Assembly: GCA_012295275.1 (NCBI GenBank)
Contig: CM022666.1
Location: 12,887,606 to 12,951,605, forward strand
DNA: 64,000 nucleotides
Direction of reading: 5' to 3'
Source of the DNA: Chrysomallon squamiferum
Lineage: Eukaryota; Mollusca; Gastropoda; Neomphalida; Peltospiridae
The stretch's first letter is position 1. Every line of letters starts with the position of its first letter. Of this stretch, positions 13,431 to 25,880 are shown piece by piece. The position numbers and the translations under genes were made by a program. Below the pieces are notes generated by a model that was given only the letters and a program-made list of their open reading frames with translations, searched no databases and was not told where the DNA came from.

Positions 13431-13739
13431 TTAATTCTATTTTTATTTGTTTGTCAGGTCATTTGTCAACTTGGCATCAAGATTCAGTGACTGGGTTTTC
13501 CGAAAATTAATCTATGGTTCTTGATCGGAAATTAATTTTCGAAATTGGTATTTATCAAAATGGGCATTAAGTTCTTTAATAATCCGATCTATATTACTTT
13601 GGCGTACCGTCTATATCACCGTCCAGTTTAATTAACTTTTAAAAGTTTTATAAAATTCAATATCTTTTTGAATTTCAATAATTATTTAAAACAGTGTACA
13701 AAACAAAACAAATGTCATTTGTAGTTAATAGTAGTAAGA

Positions 13740-14040
13740 ATTAGACAGATAAATCAACATACACAAGTTTACAGAAACACATACGAACAGAAAGAAAGAA
13801 AACATGAGAAACAAAATAAGAAAGAAGAAAAAAAAAAAACAAAAACAAGAAGAAACAAGAAAAAAGAAGAAAAAAGAAAGAATAAGACAAACAAGAAACA
13901 CATACGAACAGAAAGAAAGAAAACATGAGAAACAAAATAAGAAAGAAGAAAAACGAGAAAAAAGAAAACAAGAAGAAACAAGAAAAAAAAAGAAAAAAAA
14001 GAAAGAAGAATAACACAAAGCAAGGATAAATAAGAAACAA
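13740..14040. repeat. Purine-rich (GAAA) tract with internal 121-bp duplication
   Basis: The plus strand is nearly all A and G. The ACATACGAACAGAAAGAAAG segment occurs twice, at about 13779 and 13900, a period of 121 bp. A matching pyrimidine-rich counterpart lies in the right arm (about 16160-16440). A related tract sits inside an FMO intron (42030-42180). The Lys- or Phe-rich open frames here are low-complexity artefacts. Confidence 0.75.
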
Positions 14041-14334
14041 TGAAAATAAATGTATCCAAGGAATAATTAAAAACAAAACAAAAACAATCTGTCTTTCACA
14101 AAATCACACAATCTATATTTATTTATTTATTACTGACACTACCAAAACTTTTGTAAACTTTAAAAGAAATCAAATAAAAATATATTTATAAACTATTTTG
14201 TTGTTTGTTTTACCTATTTACTGTAAACAATTAATTATTAAATAAAACGATTTGAAAAATGATTCCGTTTGTTTTTACTGTTTTCTTTAAATTATATTAA
14301 ATGAAATAAGTAGAATTAAATTTAATGTAATCAC

Positions 14335-14545
14335 AGACATTGTCCGATCGTAGCAGCATATTTCAAATTATTTTAAAAGTTCTCCAAAATCCATGACCTT
14401 CCAGTTACCTATCTCGAGTGACGTTGTTTCACTTGTTGACGTCATATTTATAAACATCCGATCACAGCCAAAGCAGACGACATCTGAGATTTTCATCAGG
14501 CGCCATGTTTTTGTAACTTTGCGTTGAGTTCTGTTTTCATTTGAA
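14335..14545 (-). repeat. ATG/TGACGTCA module, copy 3 (central, decayed)
   Basis: On the minus strand it starts ATGGCGCCTGATGAAAATC and closes at a stop after 14 codons. The palindrome is changed to TGACGTCAA after a different lead-in, and the donor-like site is lost (GTGATT). It lies nearest the symmetry centre and faces copy 2. Confidence 0.6.
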
Positions 14546-14589
14546 TCTTCATTATTACGTACGTACACAAACACACAAAGATACACTTA

Positions 14590-15548
14590 CATAAGCAGAG
14601 AAAAACCCACTAACACTGAAATGTATCGTATTTTAGTGTCAAAAGAATAATTTGCAATGACAAGAAACATAAATTGTTAAAACAAATAAATCTAAAAATG
14701 TTCTGTATTAAAAAAAAATTAATTAAAATAACGTTAATAAATATGTGTCTTGTGTATTTTCTGAAACAATGTCTCTAATTTGAAATTAGGATATCATCTG
14801 GGGATTCCGGTTCGGTCTAACTACTATTCTGTATTTAAATTAACAATATCTTTTATTTTTATTATTATTATTATTTAATTTTTTTTTTTTTTTTTTTTCA
14901 GGTAATATGTTCAGCATATTTGATCAATGGATGGAAATAGTATTAAATGTGGACAGATAAAGAGGAACGTCCTGAATAACAGAGAAAAAGAATAATCAGG
15001 AAAATGAATAAATGAGAAAAAGAATAATCAGGAAAATGAGTAAAAGAAAAGAAAGAAAATCAAACATTTTTAAATTATGAAAACTTAATAATTTGAGAAA
15101 GTGAGACAGTGCAGGAAAAAGAAAGCTGAAAGTAAATGTGAATGTCAAGAAGGTAAAACATATTTTTAATTATTTTACTTGTTTGATCGTTTATCATTAT
15201 TTTTCACATCGTCTTATGAATTAGTGAAACACAGAATAAGGTGACATATTTAATTATAATTAAAATGATGAAAAGATATGATACATCACTGAAAAAACCA
15301 AACTATTTGTTTAACGTTATGTTATCATTATATTTTTTACTATAGAGTTTAATGCTAATATGGATATTTTCAAATGAAAATTAACACTGATGTTTTGTGT
15401 TCTGTACCTAAGGTGAACAGTCCCCCAGGACTCATTTTCAAGTTTGAGTAATCCTGTATTAGCCACTCTGAGGTGGGGTGTCATTACTCACCAAGTGGCT
15501 CACTGTCGCTGCATTTAAGGTACAGTTTATTTAAATATGAAATTGCTC

Positions 15549-15592
<44 letters not shown>

Positions 15593-15640
15593 TAAAATGG
15601 TGAGGAATAATTAATAAATGTTTTGATTTTCTTTCAATAA
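14590..15640. other. Centre (spacer) of the giant inverted repeat
   Basis: This sequence lies between the arms and has no mirrored partner that I can see. It includes a T run (14880-14899) and an (ATA)n tract (15551-15591). A short unique segment (15410-15530) is less AT-rich. The block around 14780-14815 matches, inverted, the segment at 31165-31200 that closes the repeat region on the right. No gene seen. Confidence 0.6.
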
Positions 15641-16769
15641 AAACTTACTTTCTAAACAACTTCTAATATTAGTATTGTTAGTGATAAATTATTCGTAAAG
15701 TAAACAAACACAGTATTTTAATTAATTATTTTTTGTAGAAAATATTGAAAACCAAAAACAAACACACTAATTTCAAAAATCTTTTTATTTCATTTAATAG
15801 TTATTTGTTTACAGAAAATAATAAAAACAAACATAATAAATTTAAAATTCCTTTTACTTCATTCATTAATTAACTGGGTACAAAAAACAGTAAAACAAAA
15901 AAGAAAATGTTTTTAAAATTCGTTTTCAACAGAATAGTTTATAAAAGCATTTTCATTTCATTTAAATTTTACAAAAGTTTTTGTAGTGTTAGTAATAAAA
16001 ACAAAAAACCAACAGTTATCTTTTTAGCAAAAGTAAGAAAAACAACAACAATAAAATAAATAAATAAATAAATAAATAAATAAGAAAATAACAAACTAAG
16101 AATGATTTCAAAATTAAGTTTAATTTAAAAACATTTCTGTGTAGTTCTGTGAGAAAGAGAGAGAATGTTGTTTTCCTTTTTATTTCTCCTTGGCTGTCTT
16201 TATTTTCTTCTTGTTTCTTATTTATTTATTTATTTATTTTTTTTTTTTTTTTTTCTTCTTATTCGTTTTTCTTGTTATTTGTTCTTTGTTCTTCTTGTTT
16301 CTTTTTCTTTGTTATTTTTCTTGTTTATCTTGTTTCTCCTAACTTATATTTCTTGTTTTCTTTCTTTTGTTTGTATGTATGTATATGTTTGTATATGTGT
16401 GTTTAACATTCTAATTCTTAACTATTCCTAATCGATTAACCACATACAACATTTGTTTTGTGTCATACACTATTTTAAATAATTATTCAGATTTAAAAAG
16501 ATATTTAAAGTTTACAAGCGTCAGCCGAAATATTATAATAATTTTAGAAGTTAATTAAACTGGACGGTGATATAGACGGTATGCCAAAGTAATATAGATC
16601 GAGTTATTAAAGAACTTAATGCCCAATTCGATAAATACCAATTTCAAAAATTAATTTCCGATCAAGAACCATAGATTAGTTTTCGGAAAACCCAGTCACG
16701 GAATCTTGATAACAAGTTAACAAATGACCTGACAAACAAATAAAAATAGTTTTAAATTTTATTTACTCA

Positions 16770-16945
16770 CCGACAATGTCCGATCGTAGCAGCATATTTC
16801 AAATTATTTTACGAGTTCACCAAAATCCATGACCTTCCATTTACGTAGCAAACAGCGAATGACGGTATTGTAATTGGTGACGTCATATTTATAAACTTCC
16901 TTACAGAGCGGAAGCAGACGACATGTTGCAACGTGGCATGGAGCT
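16770..16945 (-). repeat. ATG/TGACGTCA module, copy 4
   Basis: On the minus strand it retains TATAAATATGACGTCACC and the CATTGTCG|GTGAGT donor-like end. The conserved start is damaged by a deletion, so the 47-codon frame is lost. It pairs with copy 2 in the left arm. Confidence 0.65.
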
Positions 16946-17290
16946 CTGTTTTTGGAGAGAAAGAGACAGAAACGCAAGCTTTATAAACTAGTATTAGAAC
17001 TTTTCTGTGCATATATTATAATTGTTTGTAATTTTGCATCACGATGTGGTTTATTTATTTATTTATTTATTTACTTAAGGTTTTTTGCTCTGTCTGCTAG
17101 TGATAATGGTGTCTGTAGTCGGAAATCTGTCGGATTTATTGCACAACAACGATTTGACTGAATGCCACGGACGTTGTTGATATGATTTATGGTTACAACT
17201 GAGGGATAAATGAGAAAGTTGTCGTAAGTACATACTTTCATATGAATGAGACTTAAGGCAGGTAGCGGTAGTATTAATTTTAAAATTTAT

Positions 17291-17321
<31 letters not shown>

Positions 17322-19254
17322 CTCTCAATTAAACATAACTTTTGAATACAAACGCAGAAGGAAAAAACAAGTGTTCTGAGTGGTTCCTAACTTTTTGAAA
17401 TATGACATTTTGAATACTGACTACACTGGGACAGCACCAGGAAATAGGATATAAGCCATTTTCAGCCTTTCACAACAAACGTTAACTTCATTAATTAACA
17501 AATGACAGAGACCATTTCTTGAGATCTGTTCTACTACTGACACAAAAGTAAACTCACAAATTTTCAAGGCTGAGTATGCATTATTAAAAGAATGCCAACT
17601 CGTGAAAAAAAGAAAAACAAATACAGGAGCTTAAAATGAGAAATGTGCAAAAAGCACCGTTTTTTGACTGTATATCCTTCCATTTCAAATAATACATGTT
17701 GTCTGGGATCTAAAAACGTGAAACCTGAAACTGTTTGTTTATTTTCATTTACTTTTTTGTTTTGTCAATGATCATTAGATTGTGCCTCATGATCCAGTTT
17801 TTAAACATGAGAAAACGTACCACATGATTCGTACGGACATGATCAGACAGTCACTACATAATGAACTAACAGAACAATTTCACGTCAGAAAACGTGATTA
17901 TCTAATAGAGAATAAGACGTAATGTAATGAATCCACTTGAGATTTATTGGTTGTGTTTTGATCTTGTACGTTTCATGACAGCACCTGTAATTTATTTATT
18001 TATTTATTTACTTATTTATTTACTTTTTTGCTTTGACAATGATCGTCATATGATCCAATTTTCTAAACATGAGAAAAAGACCAACATGATTAAAACAGAT
18101 CTATGGAGACGATTAAAACTAGTTCAAACAGATCTCCCTCCAGTAACCAAGTGACTATCATCAACTTCTTGTCATCGTCAGTTACCTTCAGAATCATATT
18201 CCGCACACGTTTTTGTTTTGTTGCTGACGTAATAATACATCCAACTATATTTCAGGACTTTTTTTAATATCTTGTATTGTTTGGAATAAAACAAAATAAT
18301 GTGTTTCAGTTGTTAGCAGTGAAGGTGAAGCAAGACGTAAAACCTATAGGTTGATTTTCATGTGTAGATCAAACCTGAATCCATGACTTACCATGGCGAC
18401 AGCGATTGGACGAAATCGCCGGAAAACCCTTTGAATGTCAAAAACTATTTTTAAAAATATACATTGTATTTTTCATTCCTAATCAGAATAAAAGCAGTGT
18501 ATAAGACTAGCATTGTTGACTTCACAAAACGTTTCAGCAAAAGAAACCTTTTTTTTTTTTTTTTAAAGTGAATCGGTTCGTCCGTTGATTTTTCAAGTTC
18601 TATTGCGCTTCCATGATGCGAGTGCTTTTGCGTGCAAAATATATATACAAAAACAACTGGATAAAAATTAAATAAATTCTTTTTGAATAAGTTTATGACA
18701 AACATTAAATGAATTCTTGAATAAGTTTATAAGACACATTAACTAAATAATCGTGACATACCAAGGTGGTGCCAAATTCGCCGATAAACTGTACTTTACG
18801 GTCGATGCTATTTTGAACGCAGAGATTTTCAAATCGTCTGAGGTAGAAGTTATACTGGAAGTGGCCGCTGTCCCAGTGAACTGTGTAGTTAGTTTAATGT
18901 AACTGCCGCTACCTACTTAAAGAAATATCTGTTATTATTATTATGATTATTATTTTCTCCTGAAATCACCCTTGAAGGTAGTCTATCCGAAATAATTCCA
19001 GAGATATTATTTTAATTTTTAATAATATAAATAATATATTATGTAATTTGTTACGTGAAGTAGTTAAGAACGTACAACGCGAATGTATCATGTGAGCACT
19101 CAAAAAAAATGAATACTCATAAAAGTACACATCTCTATAGATGTTATCAAACAGACGTATGCTTTAACGCTAATATTAACTTGATTATTATTATTATTTT
19201 TTACAGTTTATTTATTTATTTATTTTATATAATCTGTAATACAGAATATCTTTT

Positions 19255-19460
19255 CAATATTGCGTACTCATCGACAATGTCCGATCGTAGCAGCATATTT
19301 CAAATTATTTTACAAGTTTCTCCCAAATCCATGACCTTCCACTTAGCGAATAGCAAGTGATTTCATTGGAATTGTTGACGTCATATTTTTGAGAGCGGAA
19401 GCAGACGACATCGGAGATTTTCGTTAGACGCCATTTTGTTGCAACGTGGCGTGGAGTTCA
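19255..19460 (-). repeat. ATG/TGACGTCA module, copy 5
   Basis: On the minus strand it begins ATGGCGTCTAACGAAAATC as in copy 1, its mirror partner. It contains TGACGTCA but is out of frame after 17 codons. The donor-like end reads GATGAG. Confidence 0.65.
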
Positions 19461-20084
19461 GTTTTCATTTAAATATTCAATTTGTGTGTTAGTAGAGAGA
19501 TACACATACTCAAAGATGCGCTTACTTAGGGGGAGATAGAAAGTGAAACTCGGAGAAATAGATAAATATGGAAGTTTCATATACTGCAAGTGTGAAAACG
19601 TTTCTATTCTTACAATATTATTTAGTTTTGGTAATTTTATATCACATCTTTTACAAGAAACACATATGCCTGCACTCGTAAGCTCACACACACACACTTT
19701 TATATATACAGGCACTGTTTTATTATCGAATATGTAAATGATTTACAGGCTGATTATTCATTCGTTTATTTAGTTCCTAAAGGTATCACACAGTATCTGC
19801 TAGTGATGGTGCTGAGTTCATACTTGGACATAAATGGCGTCATACGGACATCGACTCTGATAATAATGATTCATGGTTACGACTGGGAGATAAATGAAAA
19901 AGGTCTTAGTAAGTATATACTGATATATGAATAACACTTGACAATACTATCTGTACTAAAATTATCATTTATTTATTTATTTATTTATTTTCATCATTTA
20001 TAGACACCTAATCGGAAATATCTTGAGGAATATTTATATTATTTTAATTTTTGACAATATCATCGTGTTTTTTTTTTTTTTAAT

Positions 20085-20223
20085 GTGTTATACAGAATGT
20101 CTTCTGGATGTTGGATGAGCAACTCGGGTAATTCAGGATCAAGTCTACACTGGCTAGGCAGCTGTAGCAGTGATTCAAGAGTCAGAACCAGAACTGAATA
20201 AAAAGAGAAGAAATCAAATGTAT
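20085..20223 (-). other. Exon-like segment conserved in both arms (right copy)
   Basis: Mirror partner of 9542-9690, with the same acceptor-like lead-in (ATTATGTTTCAG on the minus strand). The encoded peptide differs at only a few residues: DTFDFF versus ETFDFF, PSQCRL versus PSWCRL, ELPEL versus ELPQL. Confidence 0.4.
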
Positions 20224-22084
20224 CTGAAACATAATTGTTATGTATGTACAATATACAGACAAACGTACACATACACCCTGACTTACTTAAAGGTAGAAAA
20301 TGTGATAGGCACATAATGAAAGGTAAATTTACAAGATTCATTTACTGGTATTAAGCATTTTGATGAAAAATGAAACTAAGTTAAATTATTAAATATTTGT
20401 ACAATCAGATGCGCACTAAAGAAAATGTAAAGAAATTTTACTGATGTGATAACTGAATTTGTGATTGGAATGATGAAAATTTTAACTATAAAGTTAAAGT
20501 GTTCATATATTTGTCAAAAGTGCCTCATGTTAAAACTGCACTCTTCAGAAATTAGAATGCTTATGAAACAAATCTTGATCATGAATGTTTATTTTCACGT
20601 CGTATTATGAAGTTACTATGTATTTTAGTACTTACCTGTAAAGTTGTATTCAAAGGCACCCTACTTTTATAAGTGAGGTGAGTTCGGAGAAGATAATGTA
20701 AGATTGTATATCTTTTTAAACTCAACACATCAAGATACTGTTACTGTTTCATTAAGAAATGTTATATTACGTTTCTAATATTATTTATTTTTACTTCCAA
20801 ATGAATCACAATAGTATGATTCATTCAGTGGAAAAAGAATACAATGATATTCACAGTATATTTTATATTTACTTTCTTCTAGATTAATTTGCATCGCCCT
20901 GATTTTCAGTCTGTTGTTTTTCTGATGATACATAAATACATTAATATGATTACGTTTTAGACAATATTATAATTTAAGAAACCTGCTTTGTCATTAATGG
21001 CCAATATTTTTCACTCAAAAATAATATCTCTACTGATATACTATTTATTACATTTATATTGTAAAATAATAATATTGTTGTAAGTCTGTAATAGCTAAGA
21101 CATTTGCAGTTTTCATTTAAAAATATCTTCTTCCACTTTTTGTAAGCTGTCGTCGTCAGAACTAACAAAAAAATAATTTTTATTTTCTGTAACAGCTGAA
21201 TTCAACCTCTTAGCTGTTCATAAAGCATTATTGTAGTTGTTACATCATCTAATGTTAAGTCAACTATGTTCTTGTTTTTGATAGTTGCATAATCAATTAT
21301 TCATAGACTCTGGTAAGATCGACATTAATACAATATAATTTTCATCCATATTTCTAAAGTGGTAATTTTATATGCTTATTGGACATAAATTTTCATAAAT
21401 AATTTAAATCTCTTGATTCCAAGGCTTGAATTCCTCCATTAAACCAACAATCTATTGTCCAAATTTTTCACTGATGACATGATAGATGATGTCGACATCC
21501 TTCTTGTTTGAATTTGTAAAGCCATTTTCTTAAAATTATGTTTCTTGTTTTCCTATGTTTCTGTTATTGTTGTGTTTAATTTTTAAACAACTGGTTTTTG
21601 TATCTTCCTTAAGTACATTTTTCTTTAATACAATCAACAGTGGCCAATGTTTATAGTGCTTTGATTTGTTGTATGTTTTGTAGTTTTTTTTTTCTTTTTT
21701 TCCATTATTTTTTTTTTTTTTCTTCATCCTGTCTCAAATTACAAATCTATTGTAATAAAGTTGATTTTCACAAACTACAGCAGCAACAAGAATACCCATT
21801 TTGCCTTTTACTGGGTTTTTACATTTTTTTATGACACATTCATTTCTTCACAAACATTGCTATTATATGTTTCCTGTTTTCCCATGTTTCTGTTATTGTT
21901 GTGTTTATTTTTTTAAACAGCTGGTTTCTGTATCTTCCTGAAGTACATTTCTCTTTAATATAATCAACAGTGGCCAACGCTTATAGTGAAACAGTTTCAT
22001 TCTTAACGTTTGAAAAGAAATCATAATCAGAACAGTGAGGGTTAAGCAAGTTTCCTTAATATGATGTAAGTTACGGTAATGACG

Positions 22085-23065
22085 GTGCTGACACTCTAAC
22101 ACCCCCCCCAGTCTGTCTAGACTACTTCACGTCCCCTCCCCGACCTGTCCGGACTTGTCTTCCCTGTTTCCGGTTTCCGGTTTGATGCTTATACCGATAG
22201 ATAATAAGTACTACTAGGTACTTGGTTCGCCTTCTTGAGGGTCCGAGTTGATCGTCAGTCTCGACTCGTTGTTGTTTCTCCGTAGTCTGTAACCAGTAAT
22301 GTCCAAGTTCCAAACTATTAGTTCCGAGAAATGTGTATCCTTTGTCTGTGTATCCTGGACGCGTTGACGTCCCTGATGAGTTGGGCGCGGATGGCGTACC
22401 CGTTCAACATCGCCTGTTTGCGCACCAACCGTACCTCTTTATCATGGTAGAACGTGTGTCCGGGTCCAGTCTTCGTCGTCAGTTGACATGTCGTTGGGGC
22501 GACGAGTAAGGTCTGTCGAGTACCGAACCGTCAACACGTATTGCACGTTCGTCCAGTTGAATTCCGCCACGGTGTTCGCTCTCGTTTCTTTGTACGGTGC
22601 GTTGGCCGTTTACTGTTCCGTCAGAGTCGGGTTGTAAGCTATAACCACGTGTTGTGCTCTCGCATTTTCCGGTTTATTGTATTTTTGCGCCACCACGTGC
22701 GCTTTCTCGAGCCAGTCGTTGTTCAAGTCCAAATCATGTTCGTTGACTTCCGATATGTACAGTCAGGTGTTGAGTTGTCCCAGTAGTTTCACGGGTGCCA
22801 TTATTTATTTTTTTTTTTTTTTTTTTTGCTCTCTGGGTCTTTTTGGCGTTCAGTGGGTCTTCCGTTTTCCGTTCGTCCGTTTTCTTTTTCTTCGCCAAAC
22901 CGGGATCGTACGGGCACTGTATCCCTCGCTTCATTCTCTTTCTCCATTTCGATTCGAATGCCAGTTTGCTCTGCCACCTGTACTTCGACAGCGGTCTCTG
23001 GAACGAGAACAACGGTGACCGAGTTATTGCCTGAGATGTACCCGATGTCTTCGCTGGACTTGGAT
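22085..23065 (-). mobile_element. GC-richer inserted segment, possibly a retroelement 3' fragment
   Basis: Composition changes abruptly to roughly balanced GC with frequent CpG. Array sequence is interrupted, and about 80 bp of the unit (CTTAAC... to ...GTAAG) is present on both sides. On the minus strand there are open stretches with mixed protein-like composition, for example containing SEDIGYISGNNSVTVVLVPE and DLDLNNDWLEKAHVVAQKYN, broken by stops and by a poly(A) run at 22803-22826. Near the left edge (minus strand) a G run is followed by TGTTAGAGTG, which would suit a polypurine tract and LTR start; that is speculation. No diagnostic reverse transcriptase or integrase motif is visible. 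Confidence 0.35.
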
Positions 23066-23750
23066 TCTTAACATTTGAAAATAAATCATAATCAGAACAT
23101 TTAGGGAAGAAAGTTTCCTTAATATTTTGTAAGATGACTTCAGAGAGTTACTTAAAGGTAGTCTTCAGCTAAATCAAAATTCATATTCTTCTTGATGACC
23201 TTATCCGAACATTTTTATATTGCCTTAAAAAAGAATATTCTTCAGAACTCGATTTCCGAAAGAACTGTTTTATTTTATTTCTATATTTTTTATTTTCATC
23301 AATATTTTATTTTTTATTTATTATTTTTTATTTATCACTTATTACACTGTAGGACAACAAATAAGGTGGGGCTTTTTTTTTTCGGGGGTCATTCTATTTT
23401 CTTTGTTTTTTCCATATCCTCTCTGAAATTACAAATTTATTGTAATAAAGTTGATTTTGACAAATCACAGCTGCAGTAAGAATGCCCATGTTACCATTTA
23501 CAGTTTTTTTTAATGACAAGTTCTTTTCTTTACAAACAATGCTTTTCATAGTACCCAAAATAATGCAACTTTTCTGCTCAGATATGATATAATTCTAATC
23601 CCTATACGATTTCGTTTTCAAACAGATATTTGGTATAAATCATATTCCTGCTGTCAAACACGTCATTTCAACAATTTCTGCTTCCACACTCTGTAAACTG
23701 TTGTCTTCAGAACAACAAGAATGCAACAGCTGAATTGAGTCTGTTTGCTC

Positions 23751-23905
23751 TTACATCGAGCGATGATTTCTATCGTTGCGAAATATTGCAGACCTAACTC
23801 CGACTCAAAGACCGCTATTCAGAGGATCAATAATGACGAGTCAATTCAGGTCACGTGACGTCAACAGTGGTTTCTGATTGGCTCAGACCGGTGTTGACAA
23901 ACACT
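23751..23905. promoter_or_regulatory. GC-rich CACGTG/TGACGTCA/CCAAT block, array copy 1
   Basis: Contains GGTCACGTGACGTCAAC (overlapping E-box and CRE-type palindromes) followed 15-20 bp later by GATTGGCTCAG, an inverted CCAAT box. The block is the most conserved and most CpG-containing part of the unit. Promoter function is inference. Confidence 0.45.
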
Positions 23906-24422
23906 GGCGTACGATAAATTAGTTCTATTAATTGAAGACATGAGCAATGATTTCGACCTATTTCACTATTTTGTAATGAACAGAATACAGACTTTCATAC
24001 AGTGTTAAGGCATCAGATTGGACTATTTTATTTTAGAGATAATATATCTTGTCACCTCTGAAATTACAAATCTATTGTAATAAAGTTGATTTTCACAAAC
24101 CACAGCTGCAGCAAAAATGCCCGTCTTAAATTTTTTTTTTTTTTTTTTTTTGTTTGTTTGTTTTAATGACAAGTTATTTTCTTTACAAACAATGCTTTTC
24201 ATACTATCGCAAAATAATGCAACTTTTCTGCTCAGATATAATATAATTCTAATCCCTCTTCTGAGCAGTAAAGTATCCGATTTCGTTTTAAGACAGATTT
24301 TTGGTACAAATTATATTCCTGCTGTCAAACACGTCATTTTAACAATGTCCGCTTCCACACTCTGTAAACTGTTGTCTTCAGAACAAACAAGAATGCAACA
24401 GCTGAATTGAGCCTGTTTGCTC

Positions 24423-24575
24423 TTACATCGAGCGATGATTTCTATCGTTGCGAAATATTGCAGACCTAACTCCGACGAAAAGACCGCGCTTCAGAGGATC
24501 GGTAATGACGAGTCCACTGAGGTCACGTGACGACAACGGCGCTTTCTGATTGGCTCAGTCCGCTGTTGACATCGA
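24423..24575. promoter_or_regulatory. GC-rich CACGTG/CCAAT block, array copy 2
   Basis: GGTCACGTGAC and GATTGGCTCAG are kept. The CRE-type palindrome is altered to TGACGACA. Confidence 0.4.
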
Positions 24576-25722
24576 TTAAGTGAAGATACAAGCAATGATT
24601 TCAAATTCCTGATTCATTATTTTGTAATGAACAGAATACAGACCTTCATCAGATTGGACTATTTTATTTTAGTGATAATATATCTTGTTTGAATTTCAAT
24701 TTTTGGATGCTTGCTAAAAATAGCCTTTTCAAAATTATTTTGTGGCTGTATTCCCATGTTTCTGTTATTGTTGTGTTTAAATTTTAAACAACTGGTTTCT
24801 GTATCTTCCTGAAGTACATTTCTCTTTAATATAATCAACAGTGGCCGACGTTCATAGTGAAACAGTTTGATTCTTAACTTTTGAAAATAAAATATAATCA
24901 GAACAATCAGGGAAGAAAGTTTTCTTAATATTTTATAAGATGACTTCAGAAAGTTACTTAAAGGTAGTCGTCAGCTAAATTAAAACTCATATTCTTGATA
25001 ATGACCTGGCTGCAACATTTTTATGTAGCCTCGAGAAAATTATGTTCATTAAAAATAAGAATATTCTTAAGAAATCGATGTTTCAAAAAGAATTGTTTTA
25101 TTTTATATATATATATATATATATTTCTTCATTTCAAAATTATTTTATTTAGTCATTATTGTTTATTTTATTTCATTTTTTTTGGGGGGGAAATAGACTA
25201 CTGATTCATTATTAATACATAAAGGTGATGCTAATATAAAAACAATTTATTCATCACTTATTATCAGTGTAGGACACCAAATGATACTGTATCCAAATAA
25301 GTGGGGTTTTATTTTGGGGGGTATCCTTATTCTTTTTTTTTTTCCACATCCTCTCTGAAATTACAAATCTGTTGTAATAAAGTTGATTTTCACAAACCAC
25401 AGCTGCAGAAAATATGCCCATCTTAGCTTTTACTGTTTTTTTTTTTTTTTGTTTTTTTTTATGTCAAGTTCTTTTCTTTACAAACAATGCTTTTCATACT
25501 ATCCCAAAATAATGCAACTTTTCTGGTCAGATATGATATAATTCTAATCCCTCTTCTGAGCAGTAAAGTATACGATTTCGTTTTAAAACACATTTTTTTT
25601 TTTGTACAAATCATATACCTGCTGACAAACACGTCATTTCAACAATTTCTGCTTACACACTCTGTAAACTGTTGTCTTCAGAAGAAACAAGAATGCAACA
25701 GCTGAATCGAGCCTGTTTGCTC

Positions 25723-25880
25723 TTACATCGAGCGATGATTTCTATCGTTGCGAAATATTGCAGACCTAACTCCGACGAAAAGGTTGCGCTTCAGAGCATC
25801 GATCATGACGAGTCGATTCAGATCACGTGACGTCAACGGTGGTTTCTGATTGGCTCAGACCGGTGTTGACAAACATTGGG
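25723..25880. promoter_or_regulatory. GC-rich CACGTG/TGACGTCA/CCAAT block, array copy 3
   Basis: ATCACGTGACGTCAAC and GATTGGCTCAG are both intact. Confidence 0.45.

Larger units (their letters stand above)
8090..14590 (+). repeat. Left arm of a giant imperfect inverted repeat
   Basis: Successive blocks recur in reverse complement and in mirrored order between 15.6 and 21.4 kb. Examples are 8100-8250 with 21190-21360; 9050-9250 with 20560-20710; 9421-9690 with 20070-20350; 10000-10330 with 19600-19920; 10450-10680 with 19250-19460; 11480-11640 with 18720-18870; 11970-12330 with 18050-18390; and 13200-13640 with 16560-16960. By eye the copies differ by scattered substitutions and indels. Inside this arm the block around 9985-10490 recurs in direct orientation about 2.8 kb later (12780-13240). 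The arm is therefore itself built from a repeated module. Confidence 0.8.
15640..21370 (-). repeat. Right arm of the giant imperfect inverted repeat
   Basis: Reverse complement of the left arm with the same block order mirrored, symmetry centre near 14.9-15.2 kb. It includes T runs (16237-16253, 17298-17321), AAAT tracts, and two copies of the ATG/TGACGTCA module. No open frame here has independent support as a gene. Confidence 0.8.

Noticed and set aside
13725-14076. Overlapping Phe- and Lys-rich open frames on both strands
   Set aside because: These are the translation of a purine-rich simple tract, which lacks stops in several frames by composition alone.
22541-23071. Plus-strand open frames in the GC-rich island
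   Set aside because: They are Arg/Phe/Val-rich shadows; the minus strand gives more protein-like composition.
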